Shown here: positions 1-9,390 of the stretch, piece after piece
How the letters are laid out: every line of letters begins with the position of its first letter
Numbering within the stretch: the first letter of the stretch is position 1
Source of the DNA: Bacteroidia bacterium
GTDB taxonomy: Bacteria > Bacteroidota > Bacteroidia > J057 > JANWXU01
Reading direction: 5' to 3'
Assembly (NCBI GenBank): GCA_025057395.1
Contig: JANWXU010000006.1
Location: 1-64,000 of the forward strand
DNA length: 64,000 bases
Position numbers and translations under genes: made by a program
Notes under the pieces: model-generated
The model's database searches: none
Told to the model about the DNA's origin: nothing
The model's input: only the letters and a program-made list of their open reading frames with translations

Positions 1-1169
1 CACTGGTTTACACAAAGAGAAGTAGGACCATTTATGGTCGCATCTATAGTTCCAGATACAGATACATTCACTGTTGCAGTAAAAGTAGGGCAGCCTGCCT
101 TAGTCATAGTTACAGTATATACACCTGCCTCTGTAGAATTCATATTAGTACGGCTTACTGTCTGCCCCGAAGCACTCCACCCCCCAGGACCGCTCCAGCT
201 GTATGTTGCACCCGATGCCCCCGCAGGAGGGTTGGCTGTTAAAGTTAAAGTACCACCACACTGAACTGGTGAGTTAGTAGTGATCGTTGGTGCTGTACTA
301 GGACAGTTTGAAACACAAGTAACATTGAATGTAAAACCTGGCGCTGTAATAATAGGATCTGAAGTAAAACGAACAGTAAGACAACCATTCGAAGCTGTCG
401 AAGTATAATTAGGAGGAAGGGTGGTGCCTGTATGGGTACCCATTAGAGGAGCAGAGGTGCTATTACCATTGTATATGTATAAAAAATCCCATCCACTTTC
501 CACATTGAATTCCGTAAAAGAAATTTGAATAGACTGACCAGAAGTACTAGGACAGATAACCAAATTCCCGTCTGCGTTATTACTATAATTTCCTGTACCC
601 CCATGGTCTCTTACTGTGGCACTACAGGTAGTAAGATTAGTAGTTCCTGTATATGGAACTACATTACCAGAACCACCTCCTCCTGGGCAACTTACTTGGC
701 GAAACACAACCGTATTACCACAAGCCGCAGTTGCACAGTTATATTGGTGAAGGTAAACTCTTATCGTACCTGTAAGAGTAGCAGTCCAAACAATACGAGA
801 CCTTAAACCACAGCTACCTCCTGCATCGTCATTAAATGCTAAAAAAGCATTAGTGGCATCCGTTCTTAGAGTAAGCTGCGTATCATTAATGCATCCAGAA
901 GCTCCATCGGATGTACACGTAGAAAACTCATAGGTACATCCACTTGTGACATTTACCCGGAAATATTCTCCGCCCCAAAGACCAGATTGAGAAAGCCAAA
1001 CTCCATTGGTAGTAGGAGTATGGATAGGCCCCCACACAGAACCTGTTGAACAGCCTTGAGCAACTACATTACTGCTTTTATAAATGCTAAACCCAAAGAA
1101 TAAAAGCAATAGGAGCCCCTTGGAATAAATATTAAAAAATTTGTATGATAGAAAGTATAACTTATTCAT
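1..1169 (-). CDS. Secreted CUB / Ig-like domain protein (3' part beyond window)
   Basis: Reading the minus strand from an ATG at 1169 gives an open frame of 389 codons that runs off the left edge, so the C-terminus is missing. Residues 1-38 form a signal peptide (hydrophobic LLLLLFFGF core, ending VVAQ). Residues about 39-165 are a Cys- and Gly-rich domain containing CTYEFSTC and FNDDAGGSCG, as in Bacteroidota surface proteins. Residues about 190-300 look like a CUB domain (ISFTEFNVESGWDFLYIYNG, then LTVRFTSD). An Ig-like module follows from about 305 (CGGTLTLTANPP, YSWSGPGG). This architecture is usual for T9SS cargo; the sorting tail would lie outside the window. It is probably a cell-surface or secreted binding protein of unknown ligand. 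Confidence 0.8.
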   Translation of the reverse strand, partial: MNKLYFLSYKFFNIYSKGLLLLLFFGFSIYKSSNVVAQGCSTGSVWGPIHTPTTNGVWLSQSGLWGGEYFRVNVTSGCTYEFSTCTSDGASGCINDTQLTLRTDATNAFLAFNDDAGGSCGLRSRIVWTATLTGTIRVYLHQYNCATAACGNTVVFRQVSCPGGGGSGNVVPYTGTTNLTTCSATVRDHGGTGNYSNNADGNLVICPSTSGQSIQISFTEFNVESGWDFLYIYNGNSTSAPLMGTHTGTTLPPNYTSTASNGCLTVRFTSDPIITAPGFTFNVTCVSNCPSTAPTITTNSPVQCGGTLTLTANPPAGASGATYSWSGPGGWSASGQTVSRTNMNSTEAGVYTVTMTKAGCPTFTATVNVSVSGTIDATINGPTSLCVNQ

Positions 1170-1213
1170 AGGTTAATCCAACTTTTTAAATAGATACACT
1201 TATGCTATAACTA

Positions 1214-1221
1214 CAAATATA
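1214..1221 (-). promoter_or_regulatory. Putative -7 element TATATTTG
   Basis: TATATTTG on the minus strand matches the Bacteroidota -7 consensus TAnnTTTG and lies about 45 bases before the ATG of the CUB protein gene. No clear -33 TTTG is visible. Confidence 0.4.
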
Positions 1222-1450
1222 ATGAAACTGTAAAGAATAATAAAATTTTAAACTAACATTTTTTCAAAATAAAGCATTTTTGATTAAAAGAAACTAATAA
1301 GAAGTTTAGATTTATTGTACCTCTAATACGAAAAATCAATTAACTCATAAATCAAATAAGTAAAGATATCAAAATCACCCAAACTGAATTTTTTTCTTTT
1401 TTTGATACGTTTATATTTTATATTTTTTGGAGTTATAATTATATTCTTTT

Positions 1451-1633
1451 ATGCTTTGGAAGTACCTAAAAAGAAAAAATAGTAGTTCAGAAGAGCCGAT
1501 TGAACCACCACCACTCTCTAAATCATCAAAGTTCAATATTCTTTTGATGAAAAGAACTAACCGGCTGGCTATCTTTATGTTCGTGGCAGGCATTTTATTC
1601 AAAATTATTCAACATGTTTTTTTTAAAAAATAA
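1451..1633 (+). CDS. Small single-pass membrane protein, unknown
   Basis: This 60-residue frame has a charged, proline-containing N-terminal half (EEPIEPPPLSKSSK) and one hydrophobic segment at about residues 38-56 (LAIFMFVAGILFKI), ending in KK. That looks like a small membrane protein with a cytosolic N-terminus. It ends directly at a strong hairpin terminator, which favours a real transcript. An opposite-strand frame covers the same bases but lacks a membrane-protein pattern. I do not recognise a family. It could still be a chance frame. Confidence 0.4.
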   Translation: MLWKYLKRKNSSSEEPIEPPPLSKSSKFNILLMKRTNRLAIFMFVAGILFKIIQHVFFKK

Positions 1634-1657
1634 AAAGGGGTATTCTTTTACCCCTTT
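1634..1657. terminator. Bidirectional hairpin terminator
   Basis: A perfect 9-bp stem, AAAGGGGTA (1634-1642) with TACCCCTTT (1649-1657), and a 6-base loop. It sits between the convergent small membrane protein gene and clpB, with A/T runs on both sides, so it can serve both strands. Confidence 0.75.
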
Positions 1658-1684
1658 CTCAACGCAATTAAATTTTTGTTATCA

Positions 1685-4300
1685 TTAGCTTTGAGCAGCA
1701 AGAACTTGATTAGAAAAAACAAATTGATTCCTTTCATCCACAGAAACATGAATAGCATTATTGGCAATAATATTGCCAGCAAGAATTTCCTTGGAAAGCT
1801 CATTCACAATTTTTCTTTGTAAGACCCTTTTAAGAGGACGCGCCCCAAACTGAGGATCAAAGCCTAGCTGCGCTAACCAGTCAATTGCTTCTTCACTAAA
1901 TGTAATAGTAATATTTTGCTGCTTTAAAAGTTGCGAGAGATTGTTTAGCTGAATTTTTACAATTTCTTTTACCTCCTCTCGTGTTAGAGGAGTAAACATA
2001 ATAATGTCGTCGATACGATTTAAAAACTCAGGACGTAAAGTCTTCTTAAGTAAATCAAAAACTTGAATCTTTACGCGATTAATGATTTCCCATCGGTTAA
2101 ACTCAGTAATATTCTCAAATTCCTGCTGAATTAAATGAGCTCCAAGATTGGAAGTCATGATAATAATGGTGTTTCTGAAATTTGCTGTCCTTCCTTTGTT
2201 ATCCGTGAGACGGCCATCATCGAGTACTTGGAGCAAAATATTAAATACATCAGGATGTGCTTTTTCAATTTCATCCAGTAACACAACGGAATAGGGCTTT
2301 CTACGAATTGCTTCAGTAAGTTGTCCACCCTCATCGTAGCCTACATAACCAGGAGGAGCCCCAATTAGTCTGCTAACAGAATGCTTCTCCTGATACTCCG
2401 ACATATCGATGCGTACCATTGCATTTTCGTCATTAAAAAGATAATCGGCAAGAGATTTTGCCAGCTCCGTTTTACCTACACCTGTAGGACCAATAAAGAT
2501 AAAAGAACCTATAGGCTTTCGAGGGTCATGTAATCCGGCACGACTTCTACGAATAGCATTGCTAATAGATTCAATAGCTTCCTCTTGGCCTACTACCCTT
2601 TTATGTAATTCTTCCTCCATTTTAAGAAGTTTAGTACGCTCGCTCTCTAGCATTTTATTGACAGGTATACCTGTCCAGCGGCTTACAATTTCTGCAATTT
2701 GCTCGGCATCTACTTCTTGACGTAATAAACGTTTTTCCCCTGCCTGGTTAAGTTTTTCTAATAATTGAGAGATCTTTTTTTCCTCCTCAATAATTCTTCC
2801 ATAACGGATTTCGGCTGCCTTTCCCCAGTCTGCATTCATTTCAGCCTTTTGAGCTTCAATCTTAAGTGCTTCGATATTTTCTTGAGCAGTTCGAATTTGC
2901 TGTATAAGCGTTTTTTCTTCCTCCCATTTTGCCCTTAAATGGTTCCTTTCTGCCATTAAATTAGCAATTTGCTCACTTAAAGGACGCAGTGCCTCTTCCC
3001 CCTTTTCGCGTTTCAGAGCCTCGCGCTCTATTTCTAGCTTACGAATTTTTCTTTCTATTTCATCTATTTCTTCGGGCAAAGAATCAATTTCAATTTTAAG
3101 TTTTGCTGCAGCCTCGTCCATCAAATCAATAGCCTTATCAGGAAGGAACCTATCAGAAATATAACGATGAGATAATTCTACAGCAGCAACAATAGCAGCG
3201 TCTGTAATTTTCACTCCGTGATGTACTTCATACTTTTCTTTGAGTCCCCGTAAAATAGAAATAGCATCCTCTACATCTGGCTCGTCAACAAAAACAGGTT
3301 GGAACCTTCTTTCTAATGCCTTATCTTTCTCTATATACTTTTGATATTCAGCAAGGGTAGTAGCCCCAATTGCACGAAGCTCCCCTCTTGCAAGAGCTGG
3401 CTTCATAATATTAGCCGCATCCATAGCTCCATCTGCTCTACCTGCCCCCACCAAAGTATGAATTTCATCAATAAACATAATAATTTCCCCTTGGGAATTG
3501 GCAACTTCTTTAACCACAGCCTTAAGCCTTTCCTCAAAATCACCGCGATATTTAGCACCTGCAAGCAAAGCCCCCATATCTAAAGAGACAATGCGCTTAT
3601 TTTTCAGATTTTCGGGCACATCACCCTGTACAATTCTGTGGGCAATTCCTTCGGCAATAGCTGTTTTTCCTACTCCGGGCTCACCAATCAGAATAGGATT
3701 ATTTTTACTTCGCCTTGAGAGTATTTGCATTACTCGCCGAATTTCTTCGTCTCTTCCAATAACAGGGTCAAGTTTATTCTCTCTTGCCAACTCAGTGAGG
3801 TCTATGCTAAAGCGCTTAAGAGCATTGTACCTGGTCTCTGCTCCACGATCTGTAACTTTGTCTCCACCTCTTAATTCTTTAATAACCTTAAGTAAATCCT
3901 TTTCCTGCAGTCCCTGGTCTTTAAGCAGTTGTGCTGCCTTATCATTTGATTTAAGCAGAGCAAGCAACAAATGCTCTAGAGTAATAAATTCATCTTGCAT
4001 AGAGCCGGCAATTTTATTTGCCTGCTCTAATACCTGATAACTATCATTACTCAGATATTGGCCCCCTGTAGCCCCATACACTTTGGGATAAGAACTTATT
4101 AACTCTTCCAGTTTTTGCGATAGGTAAGTAATGTTAACATTTGCTTTCTTGAGTAAGAAAGGAATTATGGATTCATCAGTTAAAAGAAGTGCCTTCAGCA
4201 GATGCGCTGGCTCTATAGCTTGCTGATTATACGACTTTGCAATTTCAGCAGCCTCCTGAACCGCTTCTTGTGCTTTTATGGTATAATTATTAAAGTTCAT
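1685..4300 (-). CDS. clpB: ATP-dependent disaggregase ClpB
   Basis: This 871-residue protein is a full-length ClpB (family about 860). It has an N-terminal Clp_N double repeat (about 1-145), AAA+ domain 1 with Walker [10 protein letters not shown] (about residue 205) and Walker [13 protein letters not shown], a long coiled-coil middle domain (about 410-520; charged and Leu-rich) and AAA+ domain 2 with GPTGVGKTE (about 605) and a GYVGYDEGG pore loop. The middle domain distinguishes ClpB from ClpA and ClpC, and no IGF/IGL ClpP-binding loop was noticed. ClpB works with DnaK to pull apart aggregated proteins in the cytosol. It is a single gene, divergent from the Wzz-like gene. No CIRCE-like inverted repeat was seen upstream, so heat-shock control cannot be read here. 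Confidence 0.97.
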   Translation of the reverse strand: MNFNNYTIKAQEAVQEAAEIAKSYNQQAIEPAHLLKALLLTDESIIPFLLKKANVNITYLSQKLEELISSYPKVYGATGGQYLSNDSYQVLEQANKIAGSMQDEFITLEHLLLALLKSNDKAAQLLKDQGLQEKDLLKVIKELRGGDKVTDRGAETRYNALKRFSIDLTELARENKLDPVIGRDEEIRRVMQILSRRSKNNPILIGEPGVGKTAIAEGIAHRIVQGDVPENLKNKRIVSLDMGALLAGAKYRGDFEERLKAVVKEVANSQGEIIMFIDEIHTLVGAGRADGAMDAANIMKPALARGELRAIGATTLAEYQKYIEKDKALERRFQPVFVDEPDVEDAISILRGLKEKYEVHHGVKITDAAIVAAVELSHRYISDRFLPDKAIDLMDEAAAKLKIEIDSLPEEIDEIERKIRKLEIEREALKREKGEEALRPLSEQIANLMAERNHLRAKWEEEKTLIQQIRTAQENIEALKIEAQKAEMNADWGKAAEIRYGRIIEEEKKISQLLEKLNQAGEKRLLRQEVDAEQIAEIVSRWTGIPVNKMLESERTKLLKMEEELHKRVVGQEEAIESISNAIRRSRAGLHDPRKPIGSFIFIGPTGVGKTELAKSLADYLFNDENAMVRIDMSEYQEKHSVSRLIGAPPGYVGYDEGGQLTEAIRRKPYSVVLLDEIEKAHPDVFNILLQVLDDGRLTDNKGRTANFRNTIIIMTSNLGAHLIQQEFENITEFNRWEIINRVKIQVFDLLKKTLRPEFLNRIDDIIMFTPLTREEVKEIVKIQLNNLSQLLKQQNITITFSEEAIDWLAQLGFDPQFGARPLKRVLQRKIVNELSKEILAGNIIANNAIHVSVDERNQFVFSNQVLAAQS

Positions 4301-4471
4301 GCAACTTGTTATTTGTTGTTTAGTCTAGTACAAAGAATATGCAAATACTATAACTGCCATTGTGTCAGTATTTATTGGACAATAAACTGCATAAACACCT
4401 TAAATAGAAAAAATAAGTGGATTTTTTTGCATATTGCACCCTAAAAAAGCCCAAGAAATACTAAAATTAAA

Positions 4472-5437
4472 ATGGTCAATAACGCCAATGATACTTCGTT
4501 ATGGAATGAGCTAAAAATACTTTGGTTATATCGATATTGGATTTTAAGCCTAAGCAGCGTAGTAGTGTTGGGCACTCTTGTTTATACCCTTCCTTTCGTA
4601 ACCCCTCCTGAATATTTGGCTGTAAGTTCATTTATCCCACCTAGCTTGGAAGACATTAAGTCTTTAAATTTTTTAAAAATCAAATTCAATGGCTTTGGTG
4701 CAGCCAAAGATGAGGACTTAGAAAGGTACGCTGCTGCTCTACAATCTGATAGCGCCTTTTATTGGATAGAAAAAAAGTTTAATCTTACTAAGTATTACGG
4801 ATTAGAAGATATTTCGGACCCTAGTAAGAGAGAAAAAAAACTTAGAGAAAAATATAACGAACAAATTAAAATTAAAGTTACTGCCCTTTCTACCGTAGAA
4901 ATTCAAGTATATGATACAGACCCCCAACATGGAGCTGCTATAGCGAATGCTTTTCTAGATTACGCAGATAATTTTACCGAAAAAATAGCCAGAAGAAAAG
5001 AAGGAATAGCACTACTTGAAAAAAGCCTGGCAGAAATACAAAATATTAGAAAGCAACTTCAAGATACATTAGGATACTACAGAAGTCGCTACAAAATTTA
5101 CCATTTCGATGATTTAAGTGAAGTAGTCTCGGCCCGTATTCTTACAGAAGGATTTAACCAAAGAGAATTTCATCAGTACTACGATAAAGTGCAAGCCATA
5201 GAACATCAATTACGCTACCTAGAAGAGCATATTGCCGATATGTTTAACGAACTAGTTTTTCGAAAAGAAAATTTACAAACCTACCCTAGCTTAATTAGTA
5301 TTGTTAGTTATGGCATTCCTTCTAAAGTGAGGGTGCGCCCCCAAAGACTGATTTATCTAAGTTTATCCACTATCTTTAGCTTGTTTTTATTTAGCATAGG
5401 TGCCATCTATTACCATAAATACAAGCATAAAAATTGA
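4472..5437 (+). CDS. Wzz-like polysaccharide chain-length / co-polymerase protein
   Basis: A 321-residue protein with one membrane helix near each end (about 23-42, WILSLSSVVVLGTL, and about 294-316, LIYLSLSTIFSLFLF) flanking a large, coiled-coil-rich periplasmic segment. The Pro/Arg stretch just before the second helix (PSKVRVRPQR) and the NAFLDYAD-type motif are typical of the Wzz family, which sets chain length of O-antigen or exopolysaccharide. There is no C-terminal tyrosine-kinase domain. No glycosyltransferases lie nearby, so this is an orphan copy. It is followed 66 bases later by a short-chain dehydrogenase gene on the same strand, possibly co-transcribed. Confidence 0.75.
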   Translation: MVNNANDTSLWNELKILWLYRYWILSLSSVVVLGTLVYTLPFVTPPEYLAVSSFIPPSLEDIKSLNFLKIKFNGFGAAKDEDLERYAAALQSDSAFYWIEKKFNLTKYYGLEDISDPSKREKKLREKYNEQIKIKVTALSTVEIQVYDTDPQHGAAIANAFLDYADNFTEKIARRKEGIALLEKSLAEIQNIRKQLQDTLGYYRSRYKIYHFDDLSEVVSARILTEGFNQREFHQYYDKVQAIEHQLRYLEEHIADMFNELVFRKENLQTYPSLISIVSYGIPSKVRVRPQRLIYLSLSTIFSLFLFSIGAIYYHKYKHKN

Positions 5438-5503
5438 CTTTTGTAAAAAATAAAAAATAGGTTTTGCTTAAATAACTTAAATAACTTAGATAAAATAATA
5501 AAA

Positions 5504-6340
5504 ATGGAAAACCAAATTTGCTTAATTACAGGTTGTAATACGGGAATTGGTAAAGTAACTGCCATTGAATTAGCCAAAAGGGGGGCTACTATTATTATGG
5601 CCTGCCGCAACCAAGTAAAAGCTGAAAGGGCAAAAGTAGAGATTATTGCCCAGAGTCAAAACCCCAGAATAGACCTCTTCTTAGTAGACTTATCTCTACA
5701 AAGCTCCATTCGAAAATTTGCCGAAGCTGTGCACAAAAAATATAACAAAATAGATATCCTTATCAATAATGCTGGTGCAATTTATTACCACCGCTACGTT
5801 ACCCCCGAAAAAATTGAGCTAACCTTTGCTGTTAACCACCTAGCTTATTTTTTGGTAACCCACTTGCTTTTAGACCTTATAAAAGCTGCGCCCCAAGGAA
5901 GAATTATTAATGTCGCTTCGAGAGCCCACCAAGGATATACTATCGACTTTAATGACTTAATGGGCGAAAAAAACTATTCTCCTTTCAAAGCCTATGGACA
6001 GTCGAAGCTAGCTAATATTATGTTTACTTACAAGCTCGCAGAATATCTACAGGGAACAAAAGTTACTGCTAACTGCTTACATCCAGGACTTGTAAATACA
6101 GAATTTGCTCGTGATATGCCTTTCTGGTTTCGAATGATTTTTACTTATTTAGGCTTAACGCCTGAAAAAGGAGCCGAAACTACAATTTACTTGGCTACTG
6201 AACCCTCTCTTGCTGGCGTTACGGGAAAATATTTTTACAAAAAAAAGGAAGCTAAAACCTCGTATATTTCCTATGACAAAAATATACAACAACAACTTTG
6301 GGATATAAGTCTAAAACTTGTGGGTATACATCAATTTTGA
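5504..6340 (+). CDS. Short-chain dehydrogenase/reductase (retinol dehydrogenase-like)
   Basis: A 278-residue classical SDR with a Rossmann fold. It has TGCNTGIG for cofactor binding at residues 9-16, NNAG at 88-91, catalytic Ser139 (NVASR) and Tyr164-x3-Lys168 (YGQSK), followed by the LHPG motif. ACRN after beta-2 resembles the RDH11/RDH13-like branch, which usually prefers NADP(H). The substrate cannot be deduced; bacterial members act on diverse lipids, aldehydes or ketones. It follows the Wzz-like gene on the same strand and is followed by a hairpin. Confidence 0.85.
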   Translation: MENQICLITGCNTGIGKVTAIELAKRGATIIMACRNQVKAERAKVEIIAQSQNPRIDLFLVDLSLQSSIRKFAEAVHKKYNKIDILINNAGAIYYHRYVTPEKIELTFAVNHLAYFLVTHLLLDLIKAAPQGRIINVASRAHQGYTIDFNDLMGEKNYSPFKAYGQSKLANIMFTYKLAEYLQGTKVTANCLHPGLVNTEFARDMPFWFRMIFTYLGLTPEKGAETTIYLATEPSLAGVTGKYFYKKKEAKTSYISYDKNIQQQLWDISLKLVGIHQF

Positions 6341-6364
6341 GTTTTAGGGATATTCCTCTAAAAC
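6341..6364 (+). terminator. Hairpin after the SDR gene
   Basis: GTTTTAGGGA pairs with TCC(T)CTAAAAC around a 3-base loop, with one bulged T. It begins directly after the stop codon. There is no strong T-run, so it may be only a partial terminator. Confidence 0.45.
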
Positions 6365-6468
6365 TTAGGCTGCCTAACACTTAAACTTAGAATTTCATCG
6401 TTAAATTTATGATTGGCAGTATTACTTGCCTAGGGCCCTTATTTTTCAAAAAGAGTGTAAAATTTTTA

Positions 6469-6476
6469 TAAATTTG
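6469..6476 (+). promoter_or_regulatory. Putative -7 promoter element of the decarboxylase operon
   Basis: TAAATTTG exactly matches TAnnTTTG. It lies 62 bases before the decarboxylase ATG and after the SDR hairpin, and is the best promoter candidate for the four-gene operon. Confidence 0.5.
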
Positions 6477-6538
6477 AATAAACATAAACCTGCTTTAATT
6501 TTTTTCTTATAATTGCTAGAATATAAAAATGAACTACA

Positions 6539-9361
6539 ATGCAAAACGTGAGTACTGCTAGTTCTTCTTATCTGGTAAGCCATTATAACGCTTCTCAACT
6601 AAGAACAGATACCTGGAACCGCTTAAAGCACAAGGCGCTTCTTCTAAATGAAATCTATAAAAATGCTCAAAAGAAAAAAAATTTACTCCTAGAAGTTATT
6701 ACTAAAGTCAAAGAGTATCTAAATATCCTAGAGCAAGTTGAAAATTATTTTGCTTTTCCAGGAAAAGAAAGATTTAGTGATATTAAAAAACTTTTTGAAA
6801 GAGAAGATTATCGCCTTTTTGCTCATCGGGTAGTAAAAATCGTAAATATTCTGTTTAGTGAAGGATACAGACAAGTACCCGCCTGGCAAATACGTCTTGA
6901 TGATGATTCTCTAGCTGCCTCCTTTTCAGTAGGACAACACTCTACAGCGGCAATTAATAGGCACTATTTTGAAGTGCTCTATGTCGCTAACTTCACGCTG
7001 GAAGAAGAAAAAGACATAAGAGCACGCCTTCTAGCTATGCAACAAGAAATTACAGACTTTTTTTATGATATTGTCTTTGTGCCTAGCTTCGAAGACGCCC
7101 TTATCGCCATTAATTTTAACTACAATATCCAAAGCTGTGTAATTCACTATGGCTTTAATCTTAAATCTTCGATGCCCTTAGGACAATTACGAGATTATTT
7201 TAATATAGAAGAAGAAGAAGAATGGATAAATGATAAATTTTCAATGGAATATAGTTCACGTTTAGGAAAAGTTTTGCATCGTTTTCGTCCGGAACTAGAT
7301 CTTTACCTGATTACAGAAGCCCTAGTCGAAGATTTTGCCACTTTCGATACTCATCAAAGTTTTCGAAGAGTTTTTTATGGCAAAGAAAATTTTTTAGAGC
7401 TTCATTTAAGCATCTTACGTGGTATCGATGAGCGCTATGAAACACCATTTTTTAACGCCCTCAAAGCTTATAGCCAGCGCCCCACAGGAGTATTTCATGC
7501 TATGCCTATCTCAAGAGGAAATTCAGTATTTCGCTCTCATTGGATACAAGATATGGGGCATTTTTACGGCACTAATATATTTTTAGCAGAAACTTCTGCT
7601 ACAACTGGTGGTTTAGATTCACTATTGCAACCTACAGGACCGCTAAAAAAAGCACAAGAAAGAGCTGCATATGCTTTTGGTGCTCAATATACATTTTTTG
7701 TTACTAACGGTACTTCTACTGCTAATAAAATTGTAGTACAGGCCCTAGTACAACCGGGTGACATAGTTCTAATAGACCGTGACTGCCATAAATCTCACCA
7801 CTACGGTTTAGTACTTAGCGGCGCATATCCCATTTACTTGGACTCTTATCCTGTACAGCAATATTGTTTATATGGTGCTGTGCCTCTAACAGAAATAAAA
7901 AGAAAATTACTTACGCTCAAAAGAGAAGGGCTATTAGATAAAGTAAAAGTCCTTTTGCTTACCAATTCTACATTTGATGGTATTGTTTACCACGTGGAAA
8001 AAGTAATGCTAGAGGTACTGGCTATCAAACCTGATATGGTATTTCTATGGGATGAAGCATGGTGGGGCTTTGCTCGCTTTGTGCCTACTTACCGCCAAAG
8101 GACAGCTATGCACGCCGCTAGTACTATTCTCGAAAAGCTTCAAAGTAGTGAATATCGTGCTAATTATTTGTTATATAAACAAAAATTGGAGGAACTAGAA
8201 TCACAACCAGGATGGAATAAAGAAGAATGGATGATCAATAATCCTTTATTACCAGATCCTGATAAAGTTCGAATACGCGTCTATGCTACCCAATCTACCC
8301 ACAAAACCCTTACCTCTTTGCGCCAAGGGGCTATGATTCATATTTATGATCAAGATTTTAAACTTAAAGTAGAAGATGCTTTCCACGAAGCTTATATGAC
8401 CCACACCTCTACTTCTCCTAACTATCAAATTTTGGCTTCCTTAGATATTGCTCGAAGGCAAGTAGAACTTGAAGGCTATGAAATGGTACAAAAATGTATT
8501 GAAAACGCCATGAGCATCCGCGAAAAGCTTAAGCTCCACCCTACCATTCGCCAAATGTTTACTCTATTGGGCCCCAAAGATATGATTCCTGAAATTTACC
8601 GTCCTTCTAAAATTGAATATTATTACGACCCAGAATTAGGATGGGGAAAAATGTATGAAGCATGGAAACAAGACGAATTCGTACTAGATCCTACCCACAT
8701 CACCCTATTCACTGGCAAAGCAGGTATTGACGGTAATCTGTTTAAGAACGAATATTTAATGAATCGCTACAGCGTACAAGTAAATAAAACTTCTATCAAC
8801 TCTGTACTATTCATGACTAACATTGGCACTTCTCGAAGTGCTGTAGCTTTTCTCATTAGTGTACTAAGTAAAATTGCACGCTCCCTAGTAATTGAACAAA
8901 GCCAGTTCTCCAGGGAAGAGCAAGCTGTACATCAAAAAAGAGTAGAGCAACTAACCCACAACCTTCCTCCCTTACCAGATTTTAGTAGCTTTCATCCCGC
9001 CTTCCGTCCATATGAAAATATTAGTGCCGGCGATATACGCAAGGCTTATTTCCTAGCCTTTCAGGAAGATAATTGCGAGTATATTCCTATAACAGAAGCA
9101 TTATATGCTGTTGAAAATGAGCAAACACTTGTTTCAGCTTACTTCGTAATTCCGTATCCCCCGGGCTTTCCTATACTAGTACCAGGTCAAGTTATAACTT
9201 ACGAAATTCTATCTTTTTTAAAAGCTCTAGATGTTAAAGAAATTCATGGTTATAAGCCTGAAATAGGACTAAAAATTTTCAAAGAAAAAGTTCTTGCTGA
9301 ATATATTTCTAGTGAAAAAGTTACTAATGGACAAGCCAATAGGCACATAACCCTGGGGTAG
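6539..9361 (+). CDS. PLP-dependent Orn/Lys/Arg decarboxylase, large form
   Basis: A 940-residue fold-type I PLP decarboxylase. The first 370 or so residues form a wing/linker region much longer than in the 710-750-residue E. coli enzymes. The catalytic core carries SATTGGLDSLLQPTG, FFVTNGTSTANK, the histidine patch DRDCHKSHHYG that stacks on PLP, the Asp that binds the pyridine nitrogen (FLWDEAWWGF), and the Schiff-base lysine in TQSTHKTLTSLRQGA. The OKR C-terminal domain is present (PYPPGFPILVPGQVI). It would turn lysine, ornithine or arginine into cadaverine, putrescine or agmatine; the substrate is not evident. It is the first gene of a four-gene operon with 26-29-base gaps, followed by an ATP-grasp ligase and an Ntn-hydrolase, which suggests the amine is further conjugated instead of serving acid resistance. 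No antiporter gene is nearby. Confidence 0.9.
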   Translation: MQNVSTASSSYLVSHYNASQLRTDTWNRLKHKALLLNEIYKNAQKKKNLLLEVITKVKEYLNILEQVENYFAFPGKERFSDIKKLFEREDYRLFAHRVVKIVNILFSEGYRQVPAWQIRLDDDSLAASFSVGQHSTAAINRHYFEVLYVANFTLEEEKDIRARLLAMQQEITDFFYDIVFVPSFEDALIAINFNYNIQSCVIHYGFNLKSSMPLGQLRDYFNIEEEEEWINDKFSMEYSSRLGKVLHRFRPELDLYLITEALVEDFATFDTHQSFRRVFYGKENFLELHLSILRGIDERYETPFFNALKAYSQRPTGVFHAMPISRGNSVFRSHWIQDMGHFYGTNIFLAETSATTGGLDSLLQPTGPLKKAQERAAYAFGAQYTFFVTNGTSTANKIVVQALVQPGDIVLIDRDCHKSHHYGLVLSGAYPIYLDSYPVQQYCLYGAVPLTEIKRKLLTLKREGLLDKVKVLLLTNSTFDGIVYHVEKVMLEVLAIKPDMVFLWDEAWWGFARFVPTYRQRTAMHAASTILEKLQSSEYRANYLLYKQKLEELESQPGWNKEEWMINNPLLPDPDKVRIRVYATQSTHKTLTSLRQGAMIHIYDQDFKLKVEDAFHEAYMTHTSTSPNYQILASLDIARRQVELEGYEMVQKCIENAMSIREKLKLHPTIRQMFTLLGPKDMIPEIYRPSKIEYYYDPELGWGKMYEAWKQDEFVLDPTHITLFTGKAGIDGNLFKNEYLMNRYSVQVNKTSINSVLFMTNIGTSRSAVAFLISVLSKIARSLVIEQSQFSREEQAVHQKRVEQLTHNLPPLPDFSSFHPAFRPYENISAGDIRKAYFLAFQEDNCEYIPITEALYAVENEQTLVSAYFVIPYPPGFPILVPGQVITYEILSFLKALDVKEIHGYKPEIGLKIFKEKVLAEYISSEKVTNGQANRHITLG

Positions 9362-9390
9362 TAGGGTAGAAAAAAAATAAAAAAATAATA

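Noticed and set aside
1411-1602. 63-residue minus-strand frame opposite the small membrane protein gene
   Set aside because: It would run against the terminator orientation and shows no coherent protein pattern; the plus-strand frame fits better.
3498-4037. 179-residue frame opposite clpB
   Set aside because: Antisense shadow of a strongly conserved gene; composition rich in Ser/Leu/Arg without domain signals.
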